Of a stretch of DNA of 64,000 bases, positions 1 to 9,462 are shown piece after piece. The stretch's first letter is position 1, and each line of letters begins with the position of its first letter. The translations under genes and the position numbers were made by a program. The notes beneath the pieces are model-generated. The model ran no database searches. It worked only from the letters and a program-made list of their open reading frames with translations, and was not told the origin of the DNA. Origin of the DNA: CBDCRK01 sp965220955 (lineage in GTDB: Bacteria; Desulfobacterota; Binatia; Bin18; CBDCRK01); NCBI GenBank assembly GCA_965220955.1, contig CBDCRK010000037.1, positions 310,001 through 374,000 of the forward strand. Direction: 5' to 3'.

Positions 1-373
1 CAAGCCGTTCAATTCCTCGGGGATCCCTCCGACGCTCGATCTGCACCTCGTAACGCATGCGAGATTGTTTGATTTTCACTATGGAACCCCAGGGGTCGCG
101 CACTTCGGGATCGAGAAGCACCTCAACTGCAAACGACATCCGAGTACCAGGAGACCCGTCTGCATCCCGACGGAATAGCTCATGGGGTTCTCCTCGAAGG
201 CCCCTAACCGCGGTGCGCAGGTCCATTCCCGCCAGATGGGACAGCAGCCGGATAGCATCGAAGAGGTTAGATTTGCCAGAGGCGTTCGGCCCAAGAATCA
301 CCAGAAAAGGGCCGAGGTTCATGCCAAATCCCTCAAAGGTCTTGAAGCCATCGATCTCAATTCGGGTCAGCAT
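1..373 (-). CDS. AAA family ATPase (RecF/SMC-like), C-terminus beyond the window
   Basis: Reading left from an ATG at 373, about 124 codons stay open to the window edge. The start reads MLTRIEIDGFKTFEGFG and is followed by a Walker A motif, GPNASGKSN, near residue 30. That is the usual opening of predicted ATPases of the AAA_21/RecF/SMC-like kind (N-terminal half of an ABC-type head domain). A GAGGAG ribosome-binding site lies about 7 bases upstream. It follows hsdS on the same strand; such ATPases often sit in restriction or abortive-infection loci, so a defence role is plausible but only inferred. Walker B and the C-terminal half are not visible. Confidence 0.75.
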   Translation of the reverse strand, partial: MLTRIEIDGFKTFEGFGMNLGPFLVILGPNASGKSNLFDAIRLLSHLAGMDLRTAVRGLRGEPHELFRRDADGSPGTRMSFAVEVLLDPEVRDPWGSIVKIKQSRMRYEVQIERRRDPRGIERL

Positions 374-446
374 CAGTTGTTCTCCTCGGGGGTTACGTGG
401 GGGCTCTGTGCATTATACGACAATTTCATAAAGTATTTTCCTTAAG

Positions 447-518
447 GTAGGGGCGAATCTTGTATTCGCCTAACTCTCTGTGGTCCCTCTACAGGGCGCT
501 CACAAGGATCGCCCCTAC
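447..518. repeat. REP-like palindromes (GTAGGGGCGA family)
   Basis: Two imperfect palindromes, 447-470 (GTAGGGGCGAATCTTGTATT with its complement) and 494-518 (GGGCGCTCACAAGGATCGCC plus CCTAC), lie in inverted order in the non-coding gap upstream of the ATPase. The same core recurs at 2524-2700, 5860-5945, 39793-39817 and about 40483-40503. This looks like an extragenic palindrome of the kind mobilised by REP-associated tyrosine transposases, a remnant of which lies at 2278. Confidence 0.7.
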
Positions 519-598
519 GGGAAGGTCATTTATATCAGGCTGTTGTTGCCATTTCCGAAAAGATTTTGTGATCATGCAATAGCGCCTATTCTCACAGT

Positions 599-2198
599 TC
601 ACCGGAGTAACTCTCCCTGCGATTGAAGTACTTGCGGTCTCTTACCCCCAGCATCGGGTTTGCCGGTAGCCTTCCTGGTAGCCTTTTGCTCGGCCTCTCG
701 CCCAGCACGTTCAGCGCGGATATGCTCCAGAAGCACTCTGGCTGACTCGTCGTTCGGGTCCTGGGGCACAAGTTTGCCCTCAAAGGCACGCTTGAGGATA
801 GACTGGCGCAGCCGCTCGGCACGTTTGAGATTAGTGTCAACGGTAGCTTCGAGTTCGTCGATCACGGAGAGGCGTCGCTCGACTTCAGTAACGATGCGGA
901 ACTGCTCAGCGAGTGGAGGCAAAGGAAGACCAATGGTCTTAAATCTTCCGAGGCTGACTTTTAGCTGGGCAACACCCTTGGTAATCGCAAGGATCTCTAG
1001 GCACACAACTTGCGAATTGATCGCAAAAACGAAATACACCGGAGAAGGAAAGAAGATCACATAGGCGGAATTTGATGCAGTCTGCTGTAATAACAGCAGT
1101 AGACTTCCCAGTAGGATAAAGGCAAGCATCGCCCGGCGGGTCACCCATTTTAGTCACCAAAATATCACCTGGCGAAACCCAATGAGGTCTAAGTTCTTCA
1201 GCCTTTTCTCTTGAGATGTAACTTGTGCTTTTACCACCAAATGTTTGGGAGCGGATGTTTCTGACGAATATTAGAGGAACACCCTCGTCGGTATAATCGC
1301 TCACCTTGAGGTTGCTGCCGAATGGCCCGATAGCCAGAGAGTAGTCATTACTTGATGATAGTTGCTCGGGACTTGCCCACACCCACCCCTCTGGCAGCTC
1401 CGGCAAATTGGTGGTGTCCGGCGGGACAGGTTCTTGGTACTTGGCCTTCCACTTGTCATCCTTGGGGACCTTGCCTTGGGCCTGTATCTTGGCGAGTTGA
1501 TAGGCTTCCCATTTGGCGCGGCGCTCCTTGAGGAGGCGAGCGAGAAGACGGTTGGCAGACTCGTAGTCGCGCCCTTCGGCGCAGGCAAGTTCGGATTCGG
1601 TTGGAACAAGGCGACCCTCGCAAGCGGCCTTGAGTACGGAGGCTCGGTAGCGCTTCAAGTTAGCCCGTGCCCGTTCGAGTGCCGCTACAGCCGCGTCCAG
1701 GCGCGTGAACTGCTTCTCGATCTCAGCGACAATGCGGTGTTGTTCGGGGAGAGGGGCTAAAGGAAGCTGATGAGCCCGTAGATTACTGCCGCTAATAGCG
1801 GCAAAGGTTGAGCCTGTTCCCTTTGAGGCGAGGTCCTCTTCCGTGTTGCGGAGCACATAAAGCACATACTTCGGAGGAATCCCACTTAGTGAACGGACCG
1901 CAGCTAATCCACGCCCAATACACGAAACAGCAGGGCAGAGGTTGGTAGGACCAACAGGAGCTCGAATAGAGATCAGAATGTCGTCAGGCTCTGCGATCTT
2001 CGTAGGAGCCGAGCACCACTTGATTGGCGTCGGGTAGATGTCGCCGAATTCGGCTTTCCCCTGGAAGAAAGGGAGCCCTTCTCCTATCGTGTTGTATGTT
2101 TCTCCAGGAGGAGATTGCCCCTGGATAATCAGGCAAAAGTCCTCAAGCACAGCGTCTGCCCAACCAGGCGGCAGACCTTCTGTTCCATTCTTATTCAC
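599..2198 (-). pseudogene. hsdS: Type I restriction-modification specificity subunit, frameshifted
   Basis: Two overlapping frames make one HsdS of about 530 residues. The first (2198 down to about 1060) holds target-recognition domain 1, the central coiled coil with the family hallmark LPEQHRIVAEIEKQFTRLD, and most of recognition domain 2. The second (about 1070 down to 599) resumes with the end of domain 2 and the second hallmark, LAEQFRIVTEVERRLSVIDE, then a helical tail. The reading frame switches around 1050-1075, where the first frame turns to nonsense after ITADCIKFR. The GTG start overlaps an upstream TGA (GTGA), so the gene was coupled to a now-missing upstream gene. It is either a real frameshift or an assembly error; if real, specificity is lost. 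Confidence 0.85.
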
Positions 2199-2290
2199 GC
2201 CCCCAGCACCTCATTCGGCCGTAGAGACACAGCGCGCTGTGCCCCCGCACTGGGCACCAACATCACGCTCGCCTTCCTCACTTCTCAGCC
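2195..2290 (-). pseudogene. Short open tail of a lost gene upstream of hsdS (possibly hsdM)
   Basis: About 31 codons are open in the frame that ends ...RPNEVLGA followed by TGA, and that stop overlaps the GTG start of hsdS. No start or body is present; the frame runs directly into the transposase remnant to the right. The overlap is what one expects of the last codons of a translationally coupled upstream gene. In type I operons that gene is usually hsdM, but I cannot identify the peptide itself, so the assignment is inference. Confidence 0.3.
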
Positions 2291-2463
2291 CAAACCCCTC
2301 TTAACGGTATAGACGCCAACCAGCGGTCAAATTCGTCCTCGCCTCGTCTTACGGGATTTTCTCGATCTAACTCCCAGCGTAGGGGATTGGTCAGGATGTA
2401 GTCACGGATGCGGTTTAGGTCCTGATCGTTGCGAATGACATGTTCGTAGTAGTTACGTTGCCA
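2278..2463 (-). pseudogene. REP-associated tyrosine transposase (RAYT), C-terminal remnant
   Basis: The frame reads WQRNYYEHVIRNDQDLNRIR then DYILTNPLRWELDRENP. This is the conserved C-terminal helix block of REP-associated tyrosine transposases (IS200/IS605-like Y1 family; NYYEHVIR carries the region of the catalytic Tyr). The N-terminal HUH domain is missing, because upstream in frame there is a stop after five codons. Family proteins are about 150-230 residues; only about 60 remain. It sits among REP-like palindromes, which such enzymes recognise. It lies where the gene upstream of hsdS should be, so it may mark the event that removed hsdM. Confidence 0.75.
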
Positions 2464-2523
2464 CAATCTACCGGGTCATGGCATCCAGGATTCGTTTAAC
2501 ACCCTACGAGTGGTGACCGTCTG

Positions 2524-2700
2524 GTAGGGGCGATCCTGTCGGCCACAGATTCGCCCCTGTCAGGATAGGATTCGTCCCTTCGATTGACCGTCCGCGATCG
2601 TCCCCTTGCTGATCGCCCCAGGCAGATTGACTGGTAGGGGCCCTATGCTAAGACTCACCCGTATATTCCGAGAACGGCGAATACAAGATTCGTCCCTACA
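2524..2700. repeat. Cluster of REP-like palindromes
   Basis: Between the transposase remnant and hsdR there are several copies and half copies of the palindrome: 2524-2558 (GTAGGGGCGATCCTGTCGGC and its partner arm), 2592-2620 (GCGATCGTCCCC...GATCGCCCC) and 2675-2699 (GGCGAATACAAGATTCGTCC). No coding frame is convincing here. Confidence 0.6.
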
Positions 2701-2723
2701 TTGAAGAAGAGAGGACAGACCGT

Positions 2724-5630
2724 TCATGCTGCTAGCATCTCGTTTAGCTCGTCTAGCAGCCCATCCAGCTCTTCGCCAAAAGCTTGATACACTTTCCCTA
2801 CTCCACCACGTTGCGCAAAGGGCGCGTAGTCAAAGTCGTCCATCTCAATCTCTAGGCTAGCGGCAATGTGATCACGGATGAGTATCAGCCATTGGCGCTG
2901 CTCATTGCTAAAACGCCGGCCTCGGTTCTCCTGCTGGGCAAGCCAGCTTTGAAAACGAGCCTCAACCTGCTTGGCAAAAGGCACGAGTTCATTTTCCTGG
3001 TGGAGGGCGAAGCGCACTAACGCAACAATATCGGTAAGCAACCGTCCACCTGAGCCATGCACCCTTGACTGGTCAAGAGTTTCGTAGGCACGCCAGAGCA
3101 CCTCGGGTGTCCAGGACCGCGGCGGTGCCTGGATAGCCTCGGCCAGAGCTTTAATGTCGGTAAAACGCAGGCGCTGGGCGTAGGGCTTGCTATAGAGCAC
3201 CTGTAAGGCAATGATTTCATCCTTGTGCTCACCTATAAACTGCTCGAACGAGGTGACCAAGTTCTGCGCTCTCTCGCGTGCTGCCGCGGAAAATCCGGCC
3301 TCAAGCACACTATCCTTACTTACAGTATCAATGGTCTGTTCGAAACGTTGCTTCATGGCAATGAGTTGGTCGCGCAGGACTGGGTTGGTGGCAAGCGGAG
3401 CAAGGGCTTCTTGCATTATGGCCTGTGCTGCCCGAGCGATTTGTTCGGGCGAAGGAGCAACCTCCTCTGATAAACTCGCTGCTGTACGAGCCGCTTCAAC
3501 CTGCCGGTCAGGGTCAAGAGCCTCAACCAAGCCGGTAACAAGGCTTTGTAGCGACATTCCTCCAGCTGTTTGCGCCAAGACCTCTTTCTCACGCTTGCCA
3601 AGCTGGCGGTCGAGTCGGGCAAGACGGCCCGCAAGGGAGGAGAGAATATCGGGATCGGTGCTGCCAAAGGCAACTGCCTGGAGAAGTTTATTAAAGGAAA
3701 CCGTAGGCTTTCGTTCGAGAGGCCGCGAGTCAGTCAGCTCCTGCTCGCACACACCAACGCAGTCTACTATTACAAAGTGAGTTTTATTCTTGGCATCGGG
3801 GGTAACGGCCTGGAAGTCGGTGTCGCCGATGACGCGCACACCGCGGCCCTTCATCTGCTCAAAGAAGTTGCGGCTCTTCACGGCACGCATAAACATCACA
3901 ACTTCGAGCGGCCGGATGTCAGTGCCGGTGGCAATCATGTCTACAGTCACAACAATGCGAGGGTTATAGCTGTTGCGAAAGGAAGAAAGCAAATCCTCGG
4001 GCTTGAGACCGCTTGACTTGTAGGTGACTTCTTCGATCTCCTGGTCATCTGGCCCAACCTTTTTGGTGACAATGCGGGCAGTGCCAGTCTTGTAAGTGAT
4101 CTTCTGAGCAAAGTCGTTCCCCTTGCCAAATTCCTCACGGGCAATCTGTACAATGTCGTCGGCGTGAGAATCATCCTTGGCATAGATCAGAGTCTTAGGA
4201 ACATCCGTACGGCCGGGAAAGATCTCAGTGAAGAGCTTTTCTCTGAAGGTGCGGATTACCGTACGGATCTGGTCTACCGCAACTACAGCCCGATCCAGAG
4301 TAGAAGCTGCATAAGCAAGATCTTCGTCAAGCTTCTCCCAGCGCACTGCCCGGGTTTCACGGTCACGGCGGTCAACAAAGAGGCCGGCCTCCACTTGCGA
4401 GCCCTGCTCGGTGATCTGGGTACGAATGCGGTAGACGTCGAAGTCAACATTGACACCGTCGGCCACGGCCTGTTCGTGGTTATACTCCATTACCAGGTTC
4501 TGATTGAAAAAGCCGAACGTCTGCTTTGAGGGTGTGGCGGTAAGGCCAATCAGGTAAGCATCGAAGTACTCAAGCACCTGACGCCACAGGATATAGATAG
4601 AGCGGTGACACTCATCGGTGAAGATAACCTCAAAATTCTCAATAGGAATGGCTAGGTTATAGGTTACCGGTACCGGCTTGCGAACCAGGCCCGCCCCACC
4701 ATCGAACTGCGAGCCCTCCTCCAATTCCGGGTCAAGAGCTTCTTCACCCTGAAGCATGGAGTAGAGCCGCTGGATAGTAGTAATGCAGACACGCGCTACC
4801 GGGTCCAGCTTGTTCGAGGTTAGATGCTGGACATTGTAAAGCTCGGTGAACTTGCGGCCATCGTCTGGCGTAACATACTGCTGGAACTCTTTGAGAGCCT
4901 GGCGGCCAAGATTGTTACGGTCAACCAGGAAAAGCACACGCCGAACATTAGCGAACTTGATCAGTCGATAAGTCGCGGTGACAGCAGTAAAGGTCTTGCC
5001 ACTGCCGGTAGCCATCTGAATCAAGGCGCGCGGGCGGTCCTCGGCTAGGGAACGCTCAAGATTCTGCACCGCCCGGATCTGTGCCGGCCATAACCCTTCG
5101 GTGATAAGAGGAGGTAAGCGGCGCAGCCGGCGGCGTAATGTAAGACCATAGAAGGCCTCGGGGAAGGCCACCACAGGTTCACTACTTGAGCCCATGGCAG
5201 TATTAATGGGCGAAGAAACCAACATCGCCAAGGTCTCAGGCCGATGGAAGCCGAAGACCGGACGACTACGTGGCTCGGGATCGAGTCCGCAGGTAAAGCG
5301 TGTCTCGGTTCCCGTGCTCTGATAGCAGAACGGCAAGGGCCGCACATGGGCCGGAAGACGCTCGGGTAGGCCCTCGCTATACCTGAGGGCCTGGACTTCC
5401 ACTCCGGTGAGTGTAGTGCCTTCCTTTTTGGCCTCGATTACCCCGGCCGCCGCTCGATCGATATAGAGCAAGTAATCGGCAAAGCCATAACCTGGCTTCA
5501 GAGGAAATTCTCGGATTGCCACACCGCGAGAATCACCGAGGTTGACCTGAGCGGCATCCTGAACCGCCCAACCAGCCTGGCGGAGCATCTCATCGATTAC
5601 CGCACGCGCCTTCTGTTCGGGGCTCTGCAT
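2724..5630 (-). CDS. hsdR: Type I restriction endonuclease, HsdR subunit
   Basis: 968 residues, a normal length. The N-terminal nuclease domain shows the PD-(D/E)xK core: Asp52 in FADYLLYID and Glu66-x-Lys68 in VIEAKKEG. A superfamily 2 translocase follows, with Walker A MATGSGKTF near 210, DECHRS (a DEAH-box variant) near 340 and the TATPS motif III. A helicase C domain (MIATGTDIRPLE, QMKGRGVRV) and an EcoEI-type C-terminal helical domain complete it. HsdR cleaves and translocates DNA as part of an R2M2S complex. Here the reading frame is intact but hsdS is frameshifted and no hsdM lies within the window, so the protein is unlikely to act unless the modification genes lie beyond the left edge. 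Confidence 0.95.
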   Translation of the reverse strand: MQSPEQKARAVIDEMLRQAGWAVQDAAQVNLGDSRGVAIREFPLKPGYGFADYLLYIDRAAAGVIEAKKEGTTLTGVEVQALRYSEGLPERLPAHVRPLPFCYQSTGTETRFTCGLDPEPRSRPVFGFHRPETLAMLVSSPINTAMGSSSEPVVAFPEAFYGLTLRRRLRRLPPLITEGLWPAQIRAVQNLERSLAEDRPRALIQMATGSGKTFTAVTATYRLIKFANVRRVLFLVDRNNLGRQALKEFQQYVTPDDGRKFTELYNVQHLTSNKLDPVARVCITTIQRLYSMLQGEEALDPELEEGSQFDGGAGLVRKPVPVTYNLAIPIENFEVIFTDECHRSIYILWRQVLEYFDAYLIGLTATPSKQTFGFFNQNLVMEYNHEQAVADGVNVDFDVYRIRTQITEQGSQVEAGLFVDRRDRETRAVRWEKLDEDLAYAASTLDRAVVAVDQIRTVIRTFREKLFTEIFPGRTDVPKTLIYAKDDSHADDIVQIAREEFGKGNDFAQKITYKTGTARIVTKKVGPDDQEIEEVTYKSSGLKPEDLLSSFRNSYNPRIVVTVDMIATGTDIRPLEVVMFMRAVKSRNFFEQMKGRGVRVIGDTDFQAVTPDAKNKTHFVIVDCVGVCEQELTDSRPLERKPTVSFNKLLQAVAFGSTDPDILSSLAGRLARLDRQLGKREKEVLAQTAGGMSLQSLVTGLVEALDPDRQVEAARTAASLSEEVAPSPEQIARAAQAIMQEALAPLATNPVLRDQLIAMKQRFEQTIDTVSKDSVLEAGFSAAARERAQNLVTSFEQFIGEHKDEIIALQVLYSKPYAQRLRFTDIKALAEAIQAPPRSWTPEVLWRAYETLDQSRVHGSGGRLLTDIVALVRFALHQENELVPFAKQVEARFQSWLAQQENRGRRFSNEQRQWLILIRDHIAASLEIEMDDFDYAPFAQRGGVGKVYQAFGEELDGLLDELNEMLAA

Positions 5631-5741
5631 CTTGTTTAGGGCCCTTCTAGCCCGTAAACAGGACCTTATCCAGAGAGGTATGGACTGTCAATTTCAGTAT
5701 TAATAATACCAAATCGTTATTCAACTGTGTCATTGTGTGTT

Positions 5742-5946
5742 CGTACTTCGACAAGCTCAGCACGAACGGGACAGGCCCTATCCCGCAACCCCCCTTCGCC
5801 CTGAGCGTAGCAAGAGCGAAGTCGAAGGGGGAACCCACAGTAGTATGAATGGCCTAGTGGTAGGGGCGAATCTCGTATTCGCCCTGTTATGGCGGCCTCT
5901 CACCTGGGGCGATCACCAGGATCGCCGATCGCGGATCGCCCCTACA
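5742..5946. repeat. Two kinds of dispersed palindromes in the hsdR upstream gap
   Basis: This 570-base gap has no convincing gene. It holds a second palindrome family: 5743-5770 (ACTTCGACAAGCTCAGCACG) and 5788-5832 (CCCCCTTCGCCCTGAGCGTA, closed by a GAAGTCGAAGGGGG arm). The GTAGGGGCGA type follows at 5860-5884 and, as an extended palindrome, at 5906-5945. Both are widespread REP-like motifs in bacterial genomes. Confidence 0.65.
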
Positions 5947-6207
5947 AAGGTAGATGCCAGGCTCAAGGGAGGGAGCACGGGAAAATCCCAAACTGCCGGG
6001 AAGTGGTTTGGGCTTACCCATCCTGTTCAATCCCAGGGCAGCAGGGGACTCATTCTCTCTCCCTCCAGGAAGTTCCACTGCCAGGGTATACTGAGAAGGT
6101 GTAGGACTAGTACCGAACACCTGGGGTTCATCGGCCCAGCGCTCGTTATTGTAACTGGAGCTGACAGAGATATAAGCCTCCCCCGAGTAAGACGCCGGCC
6201 AGAGCGC

Positions 6208-7824
6208 TCAGTAAAGCCCAAACGGTGGTACAGGAAAATCTGCTACCAGCTCAATAAGCCGCATCTCCCCTGAGGCTAGAGCTTCCTCAAGGGCCTGCCC
6301 CAACTCCTCAGGAGAAGTTACGCGAGTTCCAGATACGCCAAAGGATTGGGCAAAGGCAACAAAATCAGGATTGGTCAGTTGGGACTCGTATTCTTCTTGA
6401 TAGGCCGATCTCTGCAGAAACCGGATAACACCATAGGCACTATCATTAACCACAACCACGGGAAAGCCAATCTTATGCCGCACACAGGTAGCCAGTTCCT
6501 GGGCAGTGTAGAGAAACCCACCATCACCGATCACCGCCACCACCGGCTTCTCGGGGAAGGCGGATTTAACGCCCATAGCGGCTGGGAAGCTAAACCCCAA
6601 GAGGGCAGAGCCCTTAGCCGCTACCAGTCCTCCAGGTTGGTAAGAAGGATAGAAATATTCCGCCCAGTAGCCCAGTACCGTGTTATCAATAACCAAGGCG
6701 CTAGTGTGGGAGAGAGACTGGCGAAGGATATCAAGATAACGCATCTCGATATGGGTATGACGAATCTCGGCAACTTCCTGATCCAATTTCTTTCGCAGCT
6801 CCGCTACTCGCTCCTGACGCTGACCGCTGTAAGGCTCACCGCCAAGCTGGTGCTGGAGTTCCTGCGCAATGGCACAAATGTCTCCAATAAGCGACACCGT
6901 TACGGGAAAATTTCTATTGATCCAACGTTCGTTCCAATCAATGTGGATGAGCTGCGGAAGCTCAAGACCACGCCTCTTGGCGTCCACCTCGCGCAAGCGA
7001 GTACCAATAGCCAGGGCTACATCACAACTGCTCGCCATCTCCCGTACTACTCCTCGGCGAGCGGCGTTACCGAAAGCCAGGGGGTGATCCTCAGAAAGAA
7101 TCCCTTTGCCAGGAGTACTGGTAATTACGGGCGCAGCCAGGGTCTCGGCAAGAGTCCTGACCTCCTGGCCAAGACCTGCCCGTACGGCATCCGTGCCGGC
7201 AACAATGAGCGGTTGGCGAGCCTGACGGAGCAGAGAAACCGCTTGTGCAATAGAAACAGTTCTATCCCTATCTCTGTCTTCGTCTCTATCCCTATCTCTG
7301 TCCCCACTCTCTGACTCCCCTGCTAAAAGATCAGTGGGGGCCTCAAGATACACGGGACCAGGCCGCCCGGATAAAGCCGTAGTCACAGCTTGTTGCGTCA
7401 GAGCATAGAAATCATCACTGGGGCGGGCACAGAGGGTTGCCTTGGTAATGGTACGAAAAAGGTTGGATTGCTCTTCAAGTTCGTGCAAGGCGCCAAGGCC
7501 CTTGCCGATCTTGGGTGCATCAATATTGGTTGTGATCATCAGCACCGGCGAACAGCTTCCCCACGCCTCCTGTAAAGGAGAGACGGTAAACCCCATACCT
7601 GGCCCGGTGGAAGAAATGATCACTCCCAGCCCCCGGCTAGCGCGGGCATAGCCGTCGGCCATGTGGGTGGCCGCAGCCTCATGCCGGCAGACAATGTGCC
7701 GGATAGAGGGTTCCTTGCGCAGTGCCTCATAAAGACCAATGTTGTGAATGCTGGGAATACCGAAGACGGTTGTAACCCCAGCTTCCTGCAAAGCCCGAAC
7801 AATCCCTTCAGCTCCTGTTGCCAT
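6208..7824 (-). CDS. Thiamine-diphosphate-dependent enzyme, acetolactate synthase/decarboxylase family
   Basis: 538 residues with the three-domain architecture of the acetolactate synthase/benzoylformate decarboxylase superfamily. The PYR domain has the cofactor-activating Glu49 (CRHEAAATHMADGYAR). The central domain follows, then the PP domain with the Mg-ThDP motif GDG at 433-435 running to ND about 28 residues on. A GGAGTGAAGGT ribosome-binding site precedes the ATG. It lies 17 bases downstream of a family III CoA-transferase, an arrangement like formyl-CoA transferase/oxalyl-CoA decarboxylase pairs, so a 2-oxoacid or acyl-CoA decarboxylase role is possible. The linker after the PYR domain carries an odd run of Arg-Asp dipeptides (see 7261). 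Substrate cannot be called from sequence. Confidence 0.85.
   Translation of the reverse strand: MATGAEGIVRALQEAGVTTVFGIPSIHNIGLYEALRKEPSIRHIVCRHEAAATHMADGYARASRGLGVIISSTGPGMGFTVSPLQEAWGSCSPVLMITTNIDAPKIGKGLGALHELEEQSNLFRTITKATLCARPSDDFYALTQQAVTTALSGRPGPVYLEAPTDLLAGESESGDRDRDRDEDRDRDRTVSIAQAVSLLRQARQPLIVAGTDAVRAGLGQEVRTLAETLAAPVITSTPGKGILSEDHPLAFGNAARRGVVREMASSCDVALAIGTRLREVDAKRRGLELPQLIHIDWNERWINRNFPVTVSLIGDICAIAQELQHQLGGEPYSGQRQERVAELRKKLDQEVAEIRHTHIEMRYLDILRQSLSHTSALVIDNTVLGYWAEYFYPSYQPGGLVAAKGSALLGFSFPAAMGVKSAFPEKPVVAVIGDGGFLYTAQELATCVRHKIGFPVVVVNDSAYGVIRFLQRSAYQEEYESQLTNPDFVAFAQSFGVSGTRVTSPEELGQALEEALASGEMRLIELVADFPVPPFGLY
7261..7312. repeat. Coding microsatellite inside the ThDP enzyme
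   Basis: A pyrimidine-rich simple repeat, TCTATCCCTATCTCTGTCTT and its continuation with period about 6, encodes GDRDRDRDEDRDRDR in the linker between the PYR and central domains. It is in frame and length-variable by nature. Confidence 0.85.
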
Positions 7825-7841
7825 ACCTTCACTCCCAATTC

Positions 7842-9029
7842 TTATTTTACCACTCCCTGCTGCCTTAGTTGCTCCATGTCCGCATCTGAGTATCCTAGTT
7901 CCTGCAATACCTCCTGGGTGTGCTGACCAAGAATGGGCGGGGCAAGGCGAACCTTACCAGGAGTTTTTTTGAGCTTGACTGGAACTCCTCCCACCTTGAG
8001 CTTTCCTACCCGAGCATGGTCCACCTCCACCGCCATTTGATTGTAGTTGACCTGTGGATCAGTAAACGTCTCCTCGTAGGTGTTGACTAAGGCAGCCATA
8101 ACATCGGCGGCCACTAGACGATCCATCATTTCCGCAGAGTCTTTCTGGCGGAAATATGCCTGAATGACCTCGTTTAGCTCCTTTTCGTTAGCTAGACGAT
8201 CATCAATGGTCACAAAACGGGGGTCCTGGGCCAGGTCCTCGTTCTCTATTGCCCGGCAGATATTATAGAAAAACTTATGGTTAAAAGCAGCAATCTGGAT
8301 CGAGCGACCATCACTACAGGTAAAGGTTCCATAGGGAGCGTAAAAGGGACTGGCATTGCCTACGCGTGGTTGGGTGTAGTTGCGAAGGAAAAACTGCCCA
8401 ACCTGAGAAGGCTGAATGTGGATCAGGCCGTCGATGAGACAGACCTCGATTTGTTGGCCGATTCCTTGCTGTTCACGGGTCCACAGCCCTACCATGGCAG
8501 CAAAAGCCACAAGGTTGGCACAAGTCGCATCCGCTACCGCTGGCCCGGCTTTGAGCGGCTGTCCTCCCCGCTCACCGGTAACATGCATAAAACCACTGAG
8601 CGCCTGTGCCAATGGGTCAATGCCCGGCCTGCCGGTATAGGGGCCAGTCTGCCCAAAGGCGCTTACAGAGAGGTAAACAATTTTGGCGTTGTATTTGCTC
8701 GCCTCCTCATAACCAATACCAAGCTTCTCTTTGGCCTGCGGCCGGAGATTCTCTACAACCACATCGGCAGTCCTGACTAGGCGGAAGTAGATCTCCTTCC
8801 CCTCGGGTTTAGTAAGATCCAGAACTATGCCCCGTTTGTTGCGGTTAATACCAACAAAGAAGCCACTGTCGTTCTCAATTTTAGGACCAATGGCACGGGA
8901 CTCATCCCCGTAGGGAGGCTCAATCTTGATAACATCCGCCCCCATATCTCCGAGCATGGTTGCCCCATAGGGACCGGCAAGCATACTTGCCAGATCCAAT
9001 ACCCGAATGCCTGCTAGCGGAAGAGCCAT
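7842..9029 (-). CDS. Family III CoA-transferase (CaiB/BaiF)
   Basis: 395 residues from the ATG at 9029, chosen because GGAGGAGGTGAGGTT lies directly before it; a start 14 codons further out lacks such a site. It opens with LAGIRVLDLASMLAGPYGAT, the typical CaiB N-terminus. The catalytic Asp is D138 in RPGIDPLAQ (equivalent to Asp169 of formyl-CoA transferase). Family members move CoA between carboxylic acids without covalent phosphate chemistry. It heads a two-gene operon with the ThDP enzyme. Donor and acceptor acids are unknown; oxalate/formate is one possibility suggested only by the neighbour. Confidence 0.9.
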   Translation of the reverse strand: MALPLAGIRVLDLASMLAGPYGATMLGDMGADVIKIEPPYGDESRAIGPKIENDSGFFVGINRNKRGIVLDLTKPEGKEIYFRLVRTADVVVENLRPQAKEKLGIGYEEASKYNAKIVYLSVSAFGQTGPYTGRPGIDPLAQALSGFMHVTGERGGQPLKAGPAVADATCANLVAFAAMVGLWTREQQGIGQQIEVCLIDGLIHIQPSQVGQFFLRNYTQPRVGNASPFYAPYGTFTCSDGRSIQIAAFNHKFFYNICRAIENEDLAQDPRFVTIDDRLANEKELNEVIQAYFRQKDSAEMMDRLVAADVMAALVNTYEETFTDPQVNYNQMAVEVDHARVGKLKVGGVPVKLKKTPGKVRLAPPILGQHTQEVLQELGYSDADMEQLRQQGVVK

Positions 9030-9462
9030 AACCTCACCTCCTCCTTTGCTACTTGGAAAGGACGTTATCACACCCGGGCGTTAATGCCAAAGGGTCGAAG
9101 GGGTTATATTGCCCGCTCTCAAGCGGCAGATTTTGGTCGTCCCAGTCGAGCATTCCACATGAACATCCACATATGGTGCAGGCGCCCGGCGATGCATAAC
9201 TACTATGAGGCGGTTTGTGCCAGTCTGCACAATCGGCTGGTCACACAGATGGGTGCAATCCATCCCACCCGACTGGAGCGCAAGCAGGCCTGACAATGGA
9301 GAGAGAGTTTGGCAGGTGAGATAGCAAAGTAAAAACTGCTCAGCAAGACACTGGCCTACGGTACGATTTCTGTATTCTCTACCCAATCTTCTTGCTCCCT
9401 TCTGAGAAACCCTTTATGTATGGAAAAAGCTAATCTATTTTTTACAAGCTGAGGTGTTGCTC
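9030..9462. other. Gap between divergent operons, possible gene scrap
   Basis: This 430-base stretch separates the CoA-transferase (leftward) from the MEMO-like gene (rightward) and must hold both promoters. A plus-strand frame ending at 9293 (RRPAMHNYYEAV...MGAIHPTRLERKQA) looks coding-like but I cannot identify it and it has no good start. It may be the tail of a lost gene. Confidence 0.35.

Noticed and set aside
6346..7314. 322-codon plus-strand frame
   Set aside because: It is antisense to the ThDP enzyme, which is clearly the real gene.
6208..7824. Calling the ThDP enzyme ilvB
   Set aside because: It is far from ilvN, paired with a CoA-transferase, and its motifs do not distinguish it from decarboxylases.
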